This document shows, one piece after another, positions 12,753-25,456 of a stretch of 64,000 nucleotides of DNA. Positions within the stretch are counted from its first letter, which is position 1. The number at the start of each line of letters is the position of its first letter. The position numbers were made by a program, and so were the translations under genes. Below the pieces are notes generated by a model. The model was not told where the DNA came from and did no database searches. It saw only the letters and a list, made by a program, of their open reading frames with translations. This DNA is from Anoplopoma fimbria (taxonomy: Eukaryota; Chordata; Actinopteri; Perciformes; Anoplopomatidae), in the NCBI RefSeq assembly GCF_027596085.1, contig NC_072449.1, positions 28,910,700-28,974,699 of the forward strand, read 5' to 3'.

Positions 12753-12753
<1 letters not shown>

Positions 12754-12842
12754 CTGGATCTCTCCCCATGAAACATTTGTTCATGCATAAACCAACTGCT
12801 CATTACAACTTTGCGCACAGAAGGTTGTGCTTCCTTGTGTTT

Positions 12843-14246
<1,404 letters not shown>

Positions 14247-14550
14247 CCGTATATGGCTGGGATATCCCGATCAAGATTAACATAGTCATTGTGACGGTTT
14301 GTGGACAGCCATTTTGAGACCTCGAGTTTGGCATTTTGGCCATCGCCATCTTGTTTTTTTGCAACCAGTCAACAGACGTGACGTGGTAGCTATGCCGTTG
14401 TAGCGACCTGTAAATCAAAAGGTGGCCCCACCCTAAAGCAAACCCTGCTTTATGGTCTATTACACTCAAAATGGGACCATCATGCTGTATTGAATCGGAC
14501 TTGAAAACTAGCGGTTGAGACCATAAACTCATGTTTACTATGTGAATGCA
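14247..14550 (-). repeat. Interspersed repeat family A, copy 2 (truncated)
   Basis: On the minus strand this copy starts at catgagtttatggtctcaa and keeps the family's right half, including aaacaagatggcgatggcc, aaaatgccaaactcgag and the end words gtccacaaacc and gactatgtt. The family's left third (the gactcctctggttgc region) is missing. At that truncated side it meets a LINE tail at about 14550, so one inserted into or beside the other. Confidence 0.8.
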
Positions 14551-14852
14551 TTGCAAATCTCACTTCTTTTAAATCAAGGCTGAAGATTTTTCTGTATTCT
14601 GCTTTTTTCAAATATCACTTGCTACACCGGGCTTTCATTCTTGTATTATATACCCGTCTCATTCTGTTTAAGCTTGTTTTTTATGTTCTATTACCTTGGC
14701 TCTTTGACTGTTTTTAACTGTATTTAAAAGTCCTTTCATAATGTGTTTTCTTTTGCACTTTTCCTCCATGAATATGATGTTTTAAGTTAATCTCTTAGAG
14801 TTTCCTTGTTGCTGAAATGTGCTTTATTGATAAAGTTGCCTAGCATATACAA
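14551..14852 (+). mobile_element. LINE 3' end, 5'-truncated
   Basis: The segment starts with cacttcttttaaatcaaggctg and ends with gttgctgaaatgtgctttat and tgataaagttgcct. Many fish LINE 3' untranslated regions end with very similar words (gaaatgtgctatataaataaagttgcc), so I read this as a 5'-truncated non-LTR retrotransposon. The reverse transcriptase and endonuclease are absent. The clade (possibly L2) is inferred from memory only. Confidence 0.65.
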
Positions 14853-15465
14853 TCAAATGACTTTGTCTTAATTTAAAACAACATGTAGGTGATAAGACGT
14901 CGACGGGTCCTGATGTAAAAGAAGGGAGGCAGTCGGGAACACTGTGATGCAAAGCAAAAGTATTTATCGTTCAATATTAGAAACTCTCTGAGTTTATTTT
15001 ATTATCTATCAGACAACAGAGGCTATAATCAGTTCTTTATATACTATATTCAGTCTCATTGGGAGGGGGTAACTGATGAAGCAGCACACTGCAAAACATT
15101 TTTTAATATATTTGTCTAATATAATAAACACTGGTTTAGAAAAGTAGTTACAGCCTTGGGAATTATGTTTGAGATGTCCAGTTATAATGACCACCTGCCA
15201 GCCAATCAGAGACTGGTCACGATGCGGAGAATCAATGGCGAGAGAGAGTGGACGAACATGTTAAGCAAACACAAAGATGATTTGGGGGGAATCAGCTGCT
15301 ATTCATCAAGCCATGAGAAGGTTGTTTTTCACTGGTAGGTAAAAAAAACACCTGTTGGCAAAAAAAGCAACGCTAGACCCTCTTACAGTCGACGTCAGCA
15401 AAAATATGCGTGCACATGGTGGCAGCCAAATAAGCAGTTTAATTAAAACTGTTACCAGCATCAAA
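14853..15465. other. Non-coding stretch upstream of the THAP relic
   Basis: AT-rich sequence with no recognised frame. The last 100 bp may belong to the element that carried the THAP domain. Confidence 0.4.
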
Positions 15466-15836
15466 ATGTGTGATTGTTGCACGTTCGGTTGTCAGAATCA
15501 ATATTCCTGACAGCTTACTCAAGTGCTACAGAATTCCAACGGGATCCCGACCATTTAAATGCAAGGTGTTTCGGTTTAACGAGTGACCGTGTAACGTCCG
15601 TGATGGCTAGTTACGTTAATGGTTGTTGTAGATAATAAACACAGATGAGTCCGTTTTTAAAAAACGACTGAAGGCTTTTATGAGGACACCTTTGTGTTCC
15701 GTTTGTTTTTCGGCAGCTGCCCCGACTACGATCGACCACGAGGCACCAATTAACGCGGTCACTCGTTAAACCGAAACACCGTCAGTGTCTCTGGCTGCAA
15801 GCTATTAAACGTGTCGACTACCACTGTACTGTTTGA
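15466..15836 (+). pseudogene. THAP-domain relic, frameshifted and split by an insertion
   Basis: From ATG 15466 the frame reads MCDCCTFGCQNQYS then stops. Shifted by one base it continues DSLLKCYRIPTGSRPFKC up to 15564. After a 216-bp insertion it resumes at 15780 as RQCLWLQAIKRVDY and stops at 15834. This is the order of a THAP zinc finger: C-x4-C, the RIP proline, then the conserved tryptophan in WLQAIKR. The second zinc pair (C-x2-H) is not found and may have lain in a following exon. THAP domains bind DNA and occur in P-element-like transposases and in domesticated proteins. The frameshift and insertion make this copy dead. I infer a transposon origin, but a degenerate THAP gene exon is also possible. 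Confidence 0.75.
15565..15780. mobile_element. 216-bp inverted-repeat insertion (MITE-like)
   Basis: The first 25 bp (15565-15589, starting ggtgtttcggtttaacgagt) are the exact reverse complement of the last 25 bp (15756-15780). The similarity continues a few bases inward with mismatches. The interior of about 166 bp has no frame. The insertion lies between two parts of a THAP coding frame, which join in register when it is removed. No target-site duplication is evident, so the superfamily cannot be named. Confidence 0.85.
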
Positions 15837-16001
15837 AGCGTTCCATTATAAACTGAATGAAGTCAAACCTCTGAGTCTCTGTGAGGGTGTTTGACATTCC
15901 GTGCTTGAACACAGATCACGTAGGAATTCCTCCCTGGTGTAACATCACTCGCTAGGTTTCTCCACCAAATACATGGAGATACGTGGCCACTAAATTGCGC
16001 A
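15837..16001. other. Short non-coding spacer
   Basis: No feature seen between the THAP relic and the next microsatellite. Confidence 0.4.
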
Positions 16002-16013
16002 GTGTGTGTGTGT

Positions 16014-16090
<77 letters not shown>
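16002..16090 (+). repeat. (GT)n microsatellite, 89 bp
   Basis: GT alternation with one taa interruption near 16013. Confidence 0.97.
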
Positions 16091-16092
<2 letters not shown>

Positions 16093-16225
16093 ATCATGAA
16101 AAGAGAGCGGTCACAAGGAAGAGAGGGAAAGAGCATTAGTGCATCTGATGTGTTTTGGTCTACTTTTTTTTTTCTGTCAACTACACTTTGTCTCCCTTGT
16201 CTTGTTATTATTCTGCCAGCATACC

Positions 16226-16246
16226 CACACACACACACACACACAC
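16226..16246 (+). repeat. Short (CA)n tract
   Basis: Perfect CA alternation of about 21 bp, complementary to the GT tract 136 bp upstream. Confidence 0.9.
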
Positions 16247-17019
16247 TTTTAAAGGACAACTATTATTGCCAGTGTGCAAAGGAAAACAGGAGAAGCAGGT
16301 ACGAGCCAATATCAGGACACAAACCAATCACACACACATCCTGTCACAGAGCACATTAAACCGCTACGACTCAAGAGTAAACAAGAGGCGTACCGCTTCC
16401 CAGACAATCATGTGTCGCAGTGTTAATACACACACACACAACAATACATGAAGAGAAACTCAATAAAGTGAAACAATGGATGACACCTTCACTAATATGA
16501 CATGTGGGTCCGTGGGTCGCAGCAGGATGCACTTTAAACTCTAAAGATTTTCTCTCCTCCACCTCTGCTGCTCTCAAGACAACACCGCTGTTGTTACAGA
16601 GACCAAAAACTGAATGAATGCTCAAGGAGAGAGGGAACGTCTTTCAGCAATTAATAAGCGGTGAACCAATGTGTCAGTCAATATATTTAATAGAAGTCCA
16701 AAAGACAAAAATTAAGCAATGTTCTGCTTCAACTTTCCGTGAATTTTATATCCAGACATACCTTAACAAAGTCTGATTGGATCTGAACAAAGAGCTTTAA
16801 GGTAATCCGGTTGTTTAACCGTTGACTTGTCTAGTTTGGTTTCATTTGTTGAGGCTGATGTGAAAGCTGTCAATCAAGCGGAATAACAGTTTATCTGCCA
16901 TCTACAAATAATGTTTTTGACCAGTAATAGGTATATATGTCAATTTGACAAATAGATGCAAAGATTCCAATTCGGTGCCCATTTAAACCGAATGAGCTGC
17001 TCAGACAGGATGAAATGTC
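16247..17019. other. Non-coding stretch, nothing recognised
   Basis: No coding or repeat signal apart from a few short CA steps near 16428-16442. Confidence 0.4.
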
Positions 17020-17033
17020 TGTGTGTGTGTGTG

Positions 17034-17130
<97 letters not shown>
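17020..17130 (+). repeat. (GT)n microsatellite, 111 bp
   Basis: GT alternation with one phase slip (gtgttgtg) near 17034. Confidence 0.97.
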
Positions 17131-17131
<1 letters not shown>

Positions 17132-18499
17132 TCGTGTCGCTCTCAGAGCCAATTAAGGAGCATGGGACGAAATTTTATGTCACGATTTTTCTGGTCAATC
17201 CCGATTAATTTATGCTTAAAACTCATCATATGACACTCAACATACTGGAATCGCCTAACCTTTCCATTATGTTAAGAAACTAATATTTTTATTTAATTTT
17301 GCTTTTGCTTTTTTTGTTGCGAAAAACAAACAAAAAAGAAACCTCAAGGTCCCCATGCATAAATTAAGGACAACAAATTAACAACAAGAGTCTCATGATA
17401 ATTCCTATATTTCTTTAAATCAGCTCTGTATTCACTTCTCTACCATGATAGCAACTAGACCGTCACTCATGTGACCATATTCAGGGCTATCCCAATTATG
17501 GAAATTCACCACCACCAACTTAATGTAACGCAATCCGATCTAATCCACACTAATATATAGTTACCTGATAATGTGACGGGTTACTGAAAGCTACATTAAA
17601 CGAAACCGACTTTATTAGACCAAACACTTCATCAGAGTGTGTTTGAGCTGTCCTCAATGCACAATGTTTGCTCCCTCTTTTTCCTCAAGCAAGATTAAGA
17701 AAGATTTGTGTTTGAACAACATGACAGAAAAACTTCAATTAACTTGACAACATCTCAGTGTGCATACATAAAACAGCCAGAGTCCAACTTCTGCCTCTCT
17801 GCTGTCAGAGCCAAGTCAACTTCATAACAGGATGAGACAGGATCTAAAAATGTTGTGAGCTATGTATTTTGGCCGCCTTTATATCTGCACCGCTGCAGGC
17901 TAAATGAATGTAGAAGAAAGGACAGAGGTGAAGAACTCTGATAGGAAGCTCACACTCCTACTAAGGCTCGTTAAAACGTATTGCTACTTGTCGTTCAGGA
18001 AGCCGCTCAGCCCCTTTGGGTGCAAAGTCGCGCTGCTGCTGTTACAGAAACAGTAATGAGGAGACGGAGATAGGGGCGGATTGATATCTGGAGTGACACA
18101 TAGACATGGCCTGTTAAAGACAGACACTCGGAGGAGAAATCCTCAGCATTTATTCATCCGTTTCCATAGAAAGAGTCGTTATGTTGCAATTTGACCAACG
18201 CAAGCAGAGACATTTTGCTGCAGCTGGAGCCTGGAGACGAGAGTGGAGAACAGCGTACAGGCCTCAGCAGACGACAGACAAGAAATACGGACACGGAAAT
18301 GGGTGGAGGATGGAGAATCTCCAGTGCCTTGTGTGCAGATTGCAATCATGTGTGTGAATTTTGGTTTCCTGCAGTGATTCGACACCTGAACACACACACA
18401 CAGCAGGCTGTTCTCATCCAGCGTTCGTAGCTATACCTACCAAAATAATTTGTATATATCTAAAGAAATCAGTTTGTATGTTACACACACAATCATGAA
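17131..18499. other. Non-coding stretch, nothing recognised
   Basis: Frames of 60-80 codons near 18154-18430 overlap one another on both strands, carry no motif and are probably chance. Confidence 0.4.
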
Positions 18500-18925
18500 C
18501 GAGGGATGGGTGCTGGATAGGTCAAACAACAAAAACATGTTTCAGCCAGGAGACAGTTGTTCGTGCCTCGTGTGAAACGAGAAGTCAACATTGATTTATT
18601 TGTCATGTAACTTGCGTACTTCAGTCAGGGCACTTTCTTACGACATCGTATTTTGCCTAAACCTACCTGAGTATTTCACAATTGTTTACTTAGAAGGTTT
18701 GTTGCCTAAACCTAAATAAATAGTTCACAATCTTTCCCTAAACCAAACTAAGTAGTTTTGTTGTCTAAACCTAACCAACTTGTTTTCGTTGAAGTAGGAA
18801 GTTTATTTTGAAAAGACCATATGCATGTTACGAGCTGAAATAGGCCCGTGTTGCTTGCTTTTGTGACAAAAGGCAGGAAAAAATAAGGAGTAACTTCATA
18901 TCATACGGACCGTTGTATGAGGGAC
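18500..18925 (+). repeat. Interspersed repeat family B, copy 1
   Basis: The copy runs from ggtcaaacaacaaaaaca through ccaggagacagttgttcgtg and gagaagtcaacattgattta to three spaced cctaaacctaa units with tagttttgtt between them, then ttttgaaaagaccatatgca. Three other copies (22840-23080, 39290-39565, 47895-48165) keep the same order. No terminal inverted repeat, tRNA box or coding frame was found, so the class is unknown. Confidence 0.7.
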
Positions 18926-19130
18926 GTTGCACACACATAACCCAAAGGTCAGTGTGTGAAAAAGAAATATGATCTTGTAAATACAGAAACATAGTCTGAA
19001 AAGACACTGGATAACAAAATAGATCAAATATTGTAGGGTGACAGCAGAACTCTTTCTGTTACCACCTGACAATAATTAGTGATAGAGCTTGCAATAAGGT
19101 GCTCTGAGCTTCTTTTGTCTTCTAATATGC

Positions 19131-19448
19131 GACTGTGAGTCAGTGGAGAGCAGGGTCGTCCTCCAATCAAAGGATCGGCGGTTCGATCCCCGGCTCCGGA
19201 AGTCCATGTCGATGTGTCCTTGGGCAAGACACTTAACCCCAAGTTGCTCCCGAAGGCTGTGCCATCGGTGTATGGATGTTGTATGAATATTAGTTAGACT
19301 TGGCGTCCTGATGTGCAGGTGGCATCTTGCATGGTAGCCCCTGTCATCAGTGTATGAATGGGTGTGAATGGGTGAATGATATGTAATGTAAAAGCGCTTT
19401 GAGTGGTCGGAAGACTAGAAAAGCGCTTTACAAGTACGGTCCATTTAA
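19131..19448 (+). mobile_element. tRNA-derived SINE, near full length
   Basis: The head has a degraded A box (gagtcagtggagagca) and a clear B box (ggcggttcgatccccggctc). It is followed by tgtccttgggcaagacactt, two ggtgtatg/tgaatg modules, and a tail with aaaagcgctttgagtggtcg and gactagaaaagcgcttta. A RNA polymerase III promoter within the element and a tail presumably copied from a partner LINE are the usual SINE design. The head matches 61137-61437 but the tail differs from that copy. The frames across it are not genes. Confidence 0.88.
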
Positions 19449-20342
19449 TATTTTGTGGCACTAAAATGAAGTTTACCAAGAAGCTGCAACATCCAAATCC
19501 TGACGGGTGGCAGACAGAAGAATCAACAGAGTAGGCAGAAATCTGCACACTGTGTGCACTCCTCTGTAGAGTTCATTAGCATCAAATAAATGTGACATTT
19601 TCCAGACAGTCTTCATCTGACAGCAAAAGACAATTTCACCTAAAATACTGAGCAATTAATAGCTTCATTTCTTCTGTCTGATGACATGCTTCTGACTGGA
19701 AATGTCACCCTTATTAGATGTTAAAGCTACTGCATGTAATGTGTTTCAGAAAACCTTTTGTTGAAATTCTATTTACATCCAGACAGGAATATATAAATCA
19801 AATGCTTTGAAAAAAAAATAATCCGGAGTCTTACACAGGCTGCTAGCTGTGAGTACACCGGAACCCCTCGACAAACAGCCAATGGGATTATTCCATTGGA
19901 TATTTAGATGTAAAATGAAATAAACTCTGTGGCAAACAACAACGTTTGTGATACTTTACACATTTTGTTCAGCAAGATGATCTTTACAAATAAACACCAC
20001 TTTTTGGATTTTTTAAAGCGCATCGCCAAAAGTGAAAAAGCTACCATTAAGCGCCAAGGTCACATGACTTAACCTCACCGCCACGAAGCTGAAGGCAGAC
20101 TAGTCGGTACGATGATGTTTTGTTGTCTCATTTAGCCATTGTTAGCAATCGTCTTTTTGGAGACACGATAAAGGTTCAAAATTCACTAGAGGGATATTTA
20201 TTATATAATATTACGTGAACGTTAAAATCTCTTAAGCTTGAGATAACAACAGGCCTTATTTGAGACATCTAACCAAACAAAATAAAAAAATAAAACATGG
20301 ACTTTGAGACGCCGGAACCAGAAGTGCAAAAATGCTGGGGTG
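19449..20342. other. Non-coding stretch
   Basis: AT-rich with no gene. The part after 19950 may be an old repeat, because a gacgccggaaccagaagtgc phrase near 20309 is familiar from fish repeats, but there is no second copy here to compare. Confidence 0.4.
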
Positions 20343-20410
20343 TCAGGGTTGCCAACTTTTTGAGCTAGTGCTGCTAGCTACTTTCATTAGGTAAGAGTTG
20401 GCAACACTGA
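20343..20410. repeat. Short inverted repeat (hairpin)
   Basis: Arm 20343-20360 and the reverse complement of 20393-20410 agree at 16 of 18 bases (core gttgccaact). The loop is 32 bases. It could be the fold-back remnant of a small DNA element or a hairpin with no function. Confidence 0.75.
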
Positions 20411-20539
20411 GCTGGCTTTTTGTCAGATGGATAGTTTCAAAATAAAGCTTACTCTTGCTGGTTTCTCCTCTGTTGCTGACCGCCACTTTAATAAATAATA
20501 AACCTTGCCAGTTAACAAACTACTTCTACTTTCAGATAA

Positions 20540-20878
20540 GAGGAAAGCTTCCTGAGGAACATTAATGAATTCCTTCCTGATGCTGTCAGGCCGCACAACC
20601 AGCTCTGCTCCCAGTAGACCACAAAACACTTAAAACCTGTGCAATATAAATACACTGTGCAATAATAGTTATAATAGTTATTCTGTCTGTATATATAATA
20701 TTTAAGTTTTTGTGGATTCTTTACTGTTTTTTATTGCTTATTTGCTTATTTATAATACTTGTTTTGATCTTGTTTTTTTTACTATGTCTCTTGTGTGCAC
20801 TTTACCCTATGCTGCTGTAAATCCTGTAAATTTCCCCGATGCGGGACTAATAAAGGATTATCTTATCTTATCTTAAAT
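20540..20878 (+). mobile_element. LINE 3' end with (TTATC)n terminal repeat
   Basis: Near 20563 a plus-strand frame reads INEFLPDAVRPHNQLCSQ and then stops. This resembles the N-S-F-F-P-R-A-I-R-x-L-N end of reverse transcriptases in fish LINEs. An AT-rich untranslated region follows, ending with aatttccccgatgcgggact, aataaagg and ttatc repeats. The same end occurs reversed at 42131-42240 and with another terminal repeat at 57263-57326. The element is heavily 5'-truncated and no catalytic domain remains. The clade is not assigned. Confidence 0.75.
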
Positions 20879-22839
20879 CGACCATCACCAACCATTTTAA
20901 TTCAAGGTTTATGGTAAACTGAGGTGCCAGCTGCACAATGCTCATCTTCATCTGTCATCTTAATCTGGGTATTCAAAGTAATCCATCTTCTTGTGTACAC
21001 AAAGTCATATCTTCGCCTCATTACTCAGTCTGTGAAGAAGAAAAAAGAAAAAGCCACTGACTTGACTGGTCAATTACCGGTACTGCTGCAATCTCTCTTA
21101 AGGGCCAGACCTCAAACCTCCACAGACAGTACCTTTTAGCTCCAGTACATTACTGAACCTGTACAGGAGCTGTCATGCACGCAGCAGAGCTCATTTAATC
21201 AGGGAGGTGGAGCGAGATGGGGAAATGTTTAAAGCTGTATTAAAAAGGACTTTCAATGGTTGGATAATTGAAGGATTTGGCTCCCACCGGATTTGCATCC
21301 AATGCAATGGAGGTCAGTCGGCCGAGTCCGAAGAACATCATTCTCATTTTCGGTACATTGCTGATGGCACCCATCCAACGCTGAGGTCAACAATGACAGA
21401 AAGATGGATGGAAGGAAGAGTGGGTCATCTCTGCCAGCACACCGTTATGTCCTAACTGCCAGTTCTGAGGTTGCGGTGTTTTAGCTCCAGACCAGTCAAT
21501 TACCAGCTCACTCCCACAGAGTATGAAGAGCTGGGTTTTCCCATTTGAAGAGAAGGAAAAAAAGTGTTTCTGTCTTGTTTTAGTGGTTACACGTCCATTT
21601 GCAAAAAAACAGCTGCAAATTCATTATGAGCTCAGCCCACCAGTGCATTCCAATTCCCACATCCACGACCACAAACAAGGCAATTTACAAGATTCAGGCT
21701 GAGATCCGGTCATCAGCTGTGTGAGCCCAGAGAAACCTTCACAGGGTCCAGTGCTCCTATTATTCTCTGCACTTATGTCTCCAAACAGGGGATTCCATTT
21801 ATAAAATTAAGAAAACCCTAAATATCTGTGACTAATACGCTTTTTATTCCCTCTTTGCTTTCATAATTGGTACTAGATTTAAGCAATTCTATGTGTTTAT
21901 TCACAAACATTTATTCAGGTTTCTGTTTTGTATGTTTGGCTTATCAGTGGACAAATGCCAGGTACACCTATCGGCATCAGTCTGAGACACAGGTACTCAA
22001 TTTGACACAATTCTATTCTGCCTTTTCCAGTTTCTGCATTTAAAACATTTGAGGTCATAATTTTAAATTTAAGAAAGAAAGGGCTTTAGAGAGAAGTGAC
22101 ATTTGGTACGGCCATCTGCTTCCTGCCATTATCAGCTAAAAACCAGAACACACACTGGATACAATCACAATTCAACTGCAGTTGTGCTGCATTTGTGGGT
22201 TTTTTCCTACTAGCTGCTCTACATAAAGCCTCTCGGCTCAGATGCTGCTGTCACAGATTCTCTCTGATGTCTCGTGTCCCAAAAACGCTGAGGTGCCAAG
22301 TGTGCCTGGAAAATGCAAGATGAGGAAAAAGAAAAAAGAAAAGCAGAAAGCGACAGAAATATCCTTGATTTGTTGACAGTTTAAGGGAGGAAGAAAGGAG
22401 GCGGATTTACACGGATGGTTCAAACGCTGGTCTATTCATGGGGGACCAGAGGCATGTTCATCTGCACTTTTTATTTGTTCATTATTCATGGGCTCTTTTG
22501 TCCTCTTTTGTAGGATCCTCACAATAAGATCAGCCATTGTATGGGCATTATTCTACCTGTAGTTTCTGGGTTTGGCCTTAGCTAACTAACGCGCTTATTC
22601 AGAGTCTATAAAATGATAATTTACTTTTTCAGCCATTCACTCATTCATCAGACATTTAACGGTAAAAAACTAATCCAGCTCTCTCTCCCCGATAGCAAGC
22701 AGCCTCGTCTCCCAGACAATAAAACTGCATTGTCCATATTGTTTCAAGGGAAACTTATTTTCTCACGTGTTACAGATTTGTTTTTGACATATCAATAGTA
22801 AGTTTACAATCATAGTCTGCAGTAGTCCGCGTAGGAAGG
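20879..22839. other. Non-coding stretch, nothing recognised
   Basis: Several 60-80 codon frames occur without motifs. I see no repeat copies and no RNA gene. Confidence 0.4.
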
Positions 22840-23080
22840 AGGTCGGGTGAAACACAGGACTTTCACCGAGGAGCCCGTTGTTTGGGTCCCATGTGAGACC
22901 AAAGGTTTACCTATAAAAACGGTTACCTATTTTAATTTAAGTAACAGAAGAAATTATTTTAAGCCAAACAACAGAGTTTTACTAAACATAACCAAGTAGT
23001 CTCTGGCTGTTTTGATCTGTTTCATTTTAAGTCGTTAATCACATGTTTAAAAAAAGGCAACCGTAATCTGGGAGAAAACA
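22840..23080 (+). repeat. Interspersed repeat family B, copy 3 (short)
   Basis: The copy keeps aaacacaggactttcaccga, ggagcccgttgtttgggtcc, catgtgagaccaaaggttta and, after a deletion, ttttaagccaaacaacaga and actaaacataaccaagtagt. Order and spacing fit copy 1, though it is more diverged. Confidence 0.55.
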
Positions 23081-25288
23081 CATTCTCAATTACATTTTGA
23101 GGGAGTTTCATTGAATGGGAATGTCATTTCTAGGAGACGGGGTTGTACTTTTATAGCAGATTTATGCAAGTTGTCATTATTATCCAGCATTTGTGACAAT
23201 AAAATCAATGCATCCCTGACTGAAAATATTTAGTAACAGGCTTCTGTCACAGCAATTAATTAAAATGTAATTAATTAATTAAAATTCTCAACATTGAGTT
23301 TCATTCCTTGCTTGCAGGGTGATGAAAAGAAGCCATTTTAATGACAAACTGCATATTTTTATTTCACTGTGGAAGCCACCACTGACACCACCATAACCCA
23401 AAGACAACTAGCAAACACTTTGTGAAAGCAGAATATAGAACGTCCTCTTATTAATCACTGCATATGTAAAAATGAGTCAAATCTGTCATGTTCTTAGCCT
23501 ACACATTTAATAAGGTGTGAGTGATTTAGGTGTTTTTAAGGGGAAACGGTGTTTGTGTGATTAGAGAAGCATACCTCCCAGTAGCCCCACCCAGATGTCT
23601 CACCTTCACCCCTCTGGGGTCATGAAAGCGTTAAACTTTGCCTCAAAAGAACTGTTATACTGTCAAGAAATCAGGGCAGCCTCAGTCACACACCTGTGAT
23701 ACTTAAATGTAAGTTAGAGCAAAAACAGAACAATGATGAACCGTATGTAACTGGAAGCCACAGTACGGTCAATAACACACTTTCTACTTGGTTCGAATCT
23801 TTTTAATGAAAATCTTTATCAATTTAGCAACCAATTTAGCAATTATTCTATAGACCATTTTCCCAGCAATTAATTTACCCTAAATAAATTGATTAATACT
23901 TCAATATTTATCTCAATCAACTCTTAAAAAATAACAAATGTAACAAGATCATATACCCTATTTTTATCTTACAAATAATAGATAAACAAGGATTGCTGCA
24001 ACACATAAATTAATTTAATCACTATATATCATAGCAACCCCCTTCCAAGATCATGAGAATCACTATTTTTCACTGAAATATTTAACCTAAAACTCTAAAT
24101 ATTAATGACATTGATTTATATCATGTTGGAGTAAAATGCACTAAGATAATCAAATGTATTTTTGCATCAGTGCGGGGCAAGGGAAATAATTTAAATGATT
24201 TATGAACTGGGTGCTTTGACTGGACGCAGTTATCCAAATCAATGTGTTGATGATGTCGACGCATCGCCCCAGTTCTTCTTGGATCTAATTTTCTGAATGA
24301 CCTGGGCGTGCTTAATATTCGACGATGAACTGTAATATTGTCGGTTTTAATAGTGTTCTACCTCACTGCGCTTGGGTGTAAGAGGTGAAGGAACAGGCAG
24401 ATTTATCATGTGAATAGTTTCCTCTTCATCACAGTCATCTATGTTTAACACCTCGTTTAGGAATATGCTTACAGAGACAAGATGCTCTACATCCTCCATA
24501 TGCTACTTTGAAAGTAATTATTTCCTAATTTGTCTCTCTGCTCTGTCTCCCCTCTCCATCTCCCACTTTCCATCCTTTTTTGTCAGTTTTTGTTGTGAAC
24601 CACAGACTAGGTGTAAATGAACTGTCATCACATTTCAGTGTGGCAGTTAACACGTCCTCATGGCTCACAGTTTTGACGTACTGTTGGTTTAGCGCCAAAC
24701 AAAACGGATGGTTTGTGTCACTTACCAGAACAAGGACCAAACCCCGGAGACGCTGATGACGATCATTTTATTTACTGACTGCAGCGGTGACAAAACTGAT
24801 CAGTTCATTTTCTCTCACAACAGAATATTAAACCAGATTATATCTGTCTGCTTGTCACAAACAAGGACAGGCTTTAATACGGTACCAGATAGCATATCAG
24901 AAGCGACGTGGGTCTAATGATTGAGTATCCCCAGAATGAGTGCAGAAACAAGCAGGTCACACATTTACTTTCACCGTGAATAAACATTGATTTTGTGACA
25001 CATGGAGCTGAGGTGACGCCAACAGTAGGGACGGCGTGCATGCCTGTTAATATCGTATGTTCTAATCAGTAGACGGTGGGTTAGCATTGATTTACATTAT
25101 TAGTTTTTTCTTTCTACACTGTGTGTGTTCAAAGATTTATCCATAAAATAATATTATAATAAGAGTAGCAGGCCCACTGCTGGATACCTTATTATAGATC
25201 CCATATGGACCTCTGAATATTTGTAACTTCACAGATAAAAACACTATTTAGGTGTCTACGGATTATATCCAGCCTTTTAGCTGTCAAT
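23081..25288. other. AT-rich non-coding stretch
   Basis: Very AT-rich with runs such as taattaattaatt near 23266-23282. No gene-like frame and no recognised repeat. Confidence 0.4.
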
Positions 25289-25456
25289 GTGCACCAGATT
25301 GATGCATTTAGCCTTGTTTATAATGTGTTATTAGCACACAAAAATGCTTTATAATGTGTAATGATTATTGTTATAAAGCATTATGATAATTATACAGCGA
25401 TATAAGCAGATTAAAACACATTATAAGTGTGTTTATAATGCATCATAGACATCATA
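25289..25456. repeat. AT-rich ttataatg repeat cluster
   Basis: The word ttataatg or its reverse complement recurs several times (near 25318, 25350, 25420 and 25433), giving a partly palindromic AT-rich stretch. Such stretches are known from fish MITE-like repeats. The first 22 bases (25289-25310) are identical to 29780-29801. Confidence 0.45.

Noticed and set aside
19160..19190. tRNA-like B box, as a tRNA gene candidate
   Set aside because: The sequence continues into a SINE body and shows no acceptor or anticodon stem. The same holds for 6461, 9399, 51530 and 61199.
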